The translations under genes and the position numbers were made by a program. Below, one piece after another: positions 58,683 through 64,000 of a DNA stretch of 64,000 nt. Positions within the stretch are counted from its first letter, which is position 1; every line of letters begins with the position of its first letter. The stretch is from contig VZTI01002788.1 in NCBI GenBank assembly GCA_013397865.1, positions 264,539-328,538 of the forward strand. The letters are read 5' to 3'. The notes under the pieces were generated by a model, which had not been told where the DNA came from, did no database searches, and saw nothing but the letters and a program-made list of their open reading frames with translations. Origin of the DNA: Struthidea cinerea. Its lineage: Eukaryota > Chordata > Aves > Passeriformes > Corcoracidae.

Positions 58683-61600
58683 TATTCAAAGGAGGAATGA
58701 GTGGAATATTACAAGTCAGTTGTTGACTTCATGCAGTTCCCTCATTCTGATTTGAATAAAGGTATTAGGAAAAATCAGTTTAGATTCAACTAGAGCAGTG
58801 ATTTGGCTGTGAAGGATCCATTCCTTGAGAGAAAGCAAGGCTTAACTTGGGGAAATAAGGGCTGAGTAAAAGTATATTTTTTGTCTATGTATACATTGAC
58901 GTGAGAATATTGTGGCAGTTAAGGAGAAGTTATGCAAGACAGAGACAGTGTTGCTGCAAGAGAATGATTATAATAATTAATTCAGAAACAGTATGGCTGA
59001 AGATTAGATTTCCAGAAAGAAAGATGATTGCCCAGAATGAATGGCCTCAGAAAGTTGAGATCATTAAAGTGAAGTTTCCTACCTCAAACATAGGAACAGC
59101 CCTGATAAATGTGATAATAAATGATCTGTCCCTTACCTGTAGCTTTCTTTTCTGGTACATTACACCTTCAATGTTTGGCAGCTAGTGGATTCTCATAAGA
59201 AAGAAACTGGATAGTAGAACATTACCATGTCAGTACATGGCCAGTGTTTCTTCTGGAAACTAACTATATAGAGTTCAAAAATGAAAATTTACCCAGAGGA
59301 ATTGTATCTACCTGTCTTCACTCTCCTGACACTTCTACCACACCTGCAGAAAGGCTCTGGAAATTAAATTTTTAATTGTTACATACTGCATATAAACAGC
59401 TGGAGTCTTTTCCTCTGCTCTCCTCTGAAGCAATGAAATCACAAGAAAAGTACATTAGGTTTGAATCATTGTCACCAGTTAAAAAAAAGACATAAAATAG
59501 AGAAGCTGAGACACAAAACTGAGATACATTCAGATGCTGTAGAAGTTGCAGAGGATGAAAAAAAAAAATCATATAAAACTGAGATAAAAAAAAGGACAAA
59601 CAAAGGTTTGCATAATCTTTACCCCAGGGTGTAATAGCAGTGCCAGTGTTTTCAGGCTATAACCTTTTCTGGGATGAGAAACTAGTCAAACACACAGGCT
59701 TATCTGTGTTTCTTTTCAGCCTTCCTCTGTGACTCCAGACAGGCTGCTGAAGGTAAGGTCCACAGTGAACCCATTGGATCCTTCTGCCCCAGCACTGGGC
59801 TGTCTTTGATAAATTTCAAGCCTCTTTCTAGGAAAGTGATTTGTAAGCCAAGTGTCAGGTCTGCTGTCTACTGGTGCAGGGACTTTATATGCAGCAACTC
59901 AGGAAACCCATGTGCAGAGCAGGCAGCAGAGCAGAGCTAGCCACCATGAAGGCTGGGATATCTCCTGATAGCTACTTTTGGGCAGATTACTGATCACAGA
60001 CATAAAGAAACTTCAGCTAAATCCTGCTCAGAAGGCGCTGATGGATTAACTTTCCACTCCTAGGCCTTATGCTGGTTAAACTGTTGATTTCAATACTAAT
60101 TTTGGGGCAGATCTGTGGTCTTTTACAGGTGGGCTAGAACTATGCCTAAAATATAAATCTATCAATTGTCTATTTGAAGTTGAAACAAACCAGGTGAATG
60201 CCCTCACCTGATCTACATAGAACTTGCACCGCTGCACAAAGAAGTACAGGCACTAAGGACAGTGGAACTATTATTCTGAAACCAGATAATTTTTCAAGGT
60301 GACAACAACAAAACTTTTGCATGCTCACCTTTCAAATAATGAGAAATCATGAAGTATGGGATCCTTAGACAAAATAAAGCAAATTTACATCATCCTCTCT
60401 GCGGAGAAACCCATCAATAGCACATTACGGAATCAAGTCAGTTATGGGGTAGAGGGGTAGATCTACTCTCACTGCAGTTAAAAAAAAAAACAACCTTGGA
60501 GGCACCAAAAGACAATTTAGAGTGAGCTTAATCCTATTTTATAACACAATGTTTCTAACCCTTGCAAATCATAACCTCTCAGATTCTAGAAATTAACCAG
60601 TGTTGGAAAATTCTGAATAATTTTCTGTATCTGGAGGACATAAATCATTTCCTGGTAACAGAAAACATTTCAGTACTAGTCTCCTCGCACTTCATCCCCT
60701 TACTCTGAAGAGCAGCAGAAGAAAAAATGCCCTACTTCATAAAGATGTCGTGTAGAGAAGTCTATAAATTATTGAGATCCGTTCTGATACAGAGAGCTCA
60801 CATGTGTATGTGTGTCTGCATCAGAGGTAGCTAGCTAGAATTGATTGCTGCATGAATAAACATTTACAGCTTCAGCCCCTGCAACAGTTATTGTCCCCTC
60901 TCTCTCCTCTCGTCTCTAAGTTTCTAAGTGGTCATGTCCTGCATGACTCCTTGCAGACTGTATATTGGAAAGGGCAAACTCTTGCTATTCTTCTGTGCTG
61001 TACACTAAGCCCTTTCTGCCCCCATTACTGTTTGATCTTTCACAAGGTTATCCTGGTATGAATTATAGGATGTAATTAAGGAAGATGGTTTTAATCCTTC
61101 TCTTTGTAAATGCACAATCTATTTATACAAGAACGAGCTACTTGATATTGTGAATTTTGTACAGTCTATAGCTGAGGGTGACCAAACCAATTTCTCTGGA
61201 TAGAATAAATCCTCCTTATCCTCACCCTTCAAACTTTGAACTGAACTTGATCCAAACATCATTTTCTCCAATTTAGAAAGAGCTTCATTCAGCTTTAAGT
61301 TTCATTTTCATGTGAAAATGCTGTGAAATAGATTGTTCTCGCGGTATTTTCAACCAAGAATTGAAGTAGAATGTACCAGAAATACCACAAGGTAGCTCAC
61401 TCCTGGGCTGATCTCCAGGAAAGCTTGCCTGGATAAATAAGAACGGAATTCAGGTGAGATTCCTGGGAGAGCCCACAAATGCAAGCCTGCATTTCAAGTG
61501 GTAACTACAAAGGCGTGGACAAGACATAATAATAAGAGGTTACACCAGAAAACACAAATCATTGGCCTCTTAAGCAAAGCATGACTGAGATCACCTAATC

Positions 61601-62469
61601 TGAAAGATTTCAGATCGTGGCACGAGTTGGGCCTGGATTGCTGAGCATGGGCATTCTGCTGTGCTCCACACCACTCTTCTTCCCCTCAGCACTCACAGTG
61701 AGTGACATGCCACTGAGTTTGTAAAGTTAATCTACTCCTGCCCTATGCTGGAGTTTTACTGCACAGAAACTAAGGCACTTTGGGACATGACACATGCCCT
61801 AGCCCCATCCTGAGAAGCAGCCAGTGTACCATCGAAGTGTGCACCTCAGTATGGCTGTTCCTCCATCCTCCAGTTTATACAGACATGGCAGTAACATTTG
61901 AACATTTCTTCTAACTCCTTGCACTAACATTTAGAACCATTGTCCCCATGCTAGGCATTATAGAACAATGGGAAGAAAGAACTGTGCCTCCAGATCTTCA
62001 ATTTGACATAAAAGGGTAATGCTGAGATGGAGGCAGAGCAGTGGGAAGTGGTTGGAAATCCTCTCCTTGGCATTTTGCCCAGGACATTTAACAGCTCCAT
62101 TTGCACCTATTGTCTATGTTATTCTTTTCTACCTGCACTACTGTGTAATAATGAGGGCTGGGAGTACCCAGACCTTCATCAGCTTGGCTCTTCAGCCGGG
62201 GCTGCAGTGATCCCATCTCTGACAGAGTGGAGTGCAGAAGGATTTGTAAAACACACACACACTACCACGCTACACCTTCTGCCAGATCAAAGAAAATTCA
62301 CCCAGGGTATCCAGAATCCTTGACACCAGATGACAGACTAAAACTGAGGGTTTGTGCAGCAAGAGTCTCCTGTGCTCCTGCTCAAGCCATGACCGAGACC
62401 ATGCACGGACAGGGCCGGGCTGGCTGAGGACTGATACGCTGCTGGTGAATGCGGAACCTCTGCTGGAGG
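58683..62469. other. Single-copy stretch, no gene seen
   Basis: Frames are 98 codons or fewer, without domains. A TATA-like ctttatatg (59883) lies about 60 bases before an ATG in a strong initiation context (gctagccaccatga, ATG at 59946), but that frame stops after 15 codons. The part at 61600-62450 is less AT-rich, and its open frames (62019-62427) lack domains. Confidence 0.4.
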
Positions 62470-62614
62470 AAAGAAGGATGATGCAGTGACCTCTACGTAC
62501 CTAAATCCTATAGAAATGAATTCTGGGATAAGCCCAGAGAGACACTGCTGATTCTGACAGAATTATTCTGGAGGCATAGCCGTACAACTGAAAGCACAAA
62601 TTGGCCCGACATGT
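62470..62614. other. Balanced-composition segment beside ancient tail
   Basis: About 145 bases of non-repetitive, even-composition DNA (for example gacagaattattctggaggc) directly before an ancient element tail. Old SINE/LINE-derived segments of this type are sometimes preserved as enhancers, so this is a candidate for cross-species alignment. Confidence 0.25.
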
Positions 62615-62692
62615 AATCAGCTTTGGGATGAAAGGCACTATTTAAATGGAAGATGCTATTATTATTATTGTTATTATTATTATCATTATTTC
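62615..62692 (+). mobile_element. Ancient LINE/SINE 3' tail with (ATT)n
   Basis: cagctttgggatgaaaggca followed by ctatttaaatggaaga and a (TTA)n run of about ten units closely follows the CGCTTTGGGATGAAAGGCGCTATATAAATGCAA...(ATT)n pattern of old amniote L3/CR1-type 3' ends. It is the best of three such tails in the window. Its 5' extent is unclear. Confidence 0.6.
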
Positions 62693-64000
62693 CTTTCTAG
62701 GGCGAGTGAGGCTCATGGCTTTCATCTTCAAGCAGATGGGGAGGACAGAAGAGAGTGATCTTTTATTTCTTTAATGATAAAAAAAAAAATTAAACAAGAT
62801 GTAAGGATGCTGTTCAAAATAAATGTCAGTGGGAAAGGGGAAAAAATAAAGAATATGGAAGGGGGAAAAAAAAGGAAATAAGAAACCAAGCAAAACTGGA
62901 GTAGATTTGACCTCAAAGGAGCTGAAATTGAGTTAAAGTTTACTAGTGAAGTCAGGTTTCCCTTGGGGGGTAGGCTGCCATTTAAGCTATTTCTTCTCTT
63001 CTACTTGTACAGTGTAATTCCCCTAATACAGTGCTATAGGTCAAAAAAAGGAAAAAAAAAAAGAAAGCCCTGCTACAGCTGGGCTTCAATTTCCATTTAC
63101 TAGCATGAAAAACCTCCCCTTCTCTAAAAGAGTTTAGTTTTATTTTGTGGAAAAATTGGCTCCTAAATACTACCTTACAGAAGAAGAAGGTAACCTGGTA
63201 GTCTGAAGCAAAAGCTACTTCCTCAGTGCCCTAGCTCTTGACAGATTATACTCACAGAGCTGCTGCCAACTCACTCTTTGCCTCTTAGTCTGAATTTCAT
63301 GCTCAAAAAAAGGTGCTCTCAGTGTATCTGGTTAATTTTTATAAGGTGACTGTTATTTTTAACTTTTCTTCACCTTTCCTTGAATCTTGTTCTCTCCCTC
63401 CTTTCCACCCCTGCCCCCCTTCACACAAACCCATCTCTTCCATTGAGATGAAAGCCCACACAAACTGGTGACTGATTGGACTCTGCCAGAGGCATAATTA
63501 AGAAGCTTTTAGACCCTACACTGATAATGAAAGAAAGAAGCAAACTGACACTAATCAAACAAACAAATAAACAAAAATACACCAGAAAACTCCACGTATA
63601 AGCTTTCTCTCAGCTATGGTACTTGACAGTGCTACTTTTAACAGCAGGTGATAAGGAAGCTTCAGACAGAAGAGTGATTTTTGAGTTGATGGTGCCCCTT
63701 TAAAGACACACAGGGAGACTATATACCCCACTGTGCTGGTATCAGCTTCATTTTTTCTTACCTTCCCTGCTCTGAAAACCAGTTTGCTGCTGCCACAGCA
63801 TAACCTCTGGCAGAGCTTTGTAAGTGAAGGGAACTATCTTCAAATGCTGGTATTGCTTTTTGAGGCTGAGAGGGTGTGATCTGTCAGGAGCTGGAAGAGA
63901 GGGTTTAGCCAGAGATGGGGTTTGTTCTGTGTGAGGCTGTCGGAGAGTTTTTGTTGTGGAAGCAACAACCCTGAGTTCCTTGCATCCCAGAAGGAGCTTG
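62693..64000. other. Single-copy stretch, no gene seen
   Basis: Purine-rich runs lie at 62778-62885 and 63041-63065. No frame is longer than 62 codons and no repeat family is recognised. The last 200 bases are somewhat less AT-rich. Confidence 0.42.

Noticed and set aside
1..64000. tRNA, rRNA, snRNA genes and CRISPR arrays
   Set aside because: No B-box (ggttcgaatcc-type) sequence, no rRNA blocks and no spaced direct-repeat array were seen on either strand.

Overview
The window looks like an AT-rich, gene-poor stretch of a bird nuclear genome, either intergenic or deep intronic. The main reason is the repeat set. It is dominated by 5'-truncated CR1 LINEs ending in short imperfect ATTCT(A/G)TG-type tails without poly(A), and it carries a long terminal repeat (LTR) of a type I recognise from neoavian birds. 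I saw no B1/Alu/tRNA-type SINEs and no bacterial-style gene packing. I found no convincing protein-coding exon, tRNA, rRNA, CRISPR array or operon. The many short open frames are chance frames, frames read through CR1 or LTR copies, or homopolymers. The longest frame (200 codons, 55387-55989, minus) has no recognisable domain.

Layout. From 1 to 13 kb: single-copy AT-rich DNA, a CR1 at 1443-1938 followed by a perfect 20-bp palindrome, a possible poly(A)-tailed retrocopy at 4918-5400, a second AATAAA-plus-poly(A) segment near 6.4 kb, two adjacent CR1 copies (8858-9275, 9321-9625), and a truncated LTR (11838-12049). From 13.1 to 13.7 kb: a GC- and CpG-richer island with E-box and homeobox-type motifs and a very strong predicted G-quadruplex. 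From 14 to 29 kb: mostly featureless AT-rich DNA with an ancient CR1 endonuclease fragment near 21 kb and two CR1 3'-end fragments. From 29.9 to 32.4 kb: an unidentified GC-richer block, a TTCC microsatellite containing an N, and a near-complete solo LTR (31737-32328). From 33 to 49 kb: mostly unique sequence with a decayed CR1 ORF2 linker fragment (37.2-37.6 kb) and a clear CR1 (44426-44891). From 49 to 59 kb: three sense-strand CR1 fragments covering different parts of ORF2, long purine/pyrimidine tracts and unresolved bases. From 59 to 64 kb: unique sequence and an ancient LINE/SINE-like tail at 62.6 kb.

No genes work together here. The possible functional content is non-coding: candidate conserved regulatory elements (13.1-13.7, about 36.0, 41.6-42.1 and 62.5 kb) that need cross-species alignment. 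All identifications are from pattern recognition without database searches, and repeat boundaries are approximate. I found no evidence for a previously undescribed biological system. The best leads are the 13-kb island, the retrocopy candidate near 5 kb, the unidentified block at 29.9-30.7 kb, and the reversal of CR1 orientation between the first 45 kb and the last 15 kb.
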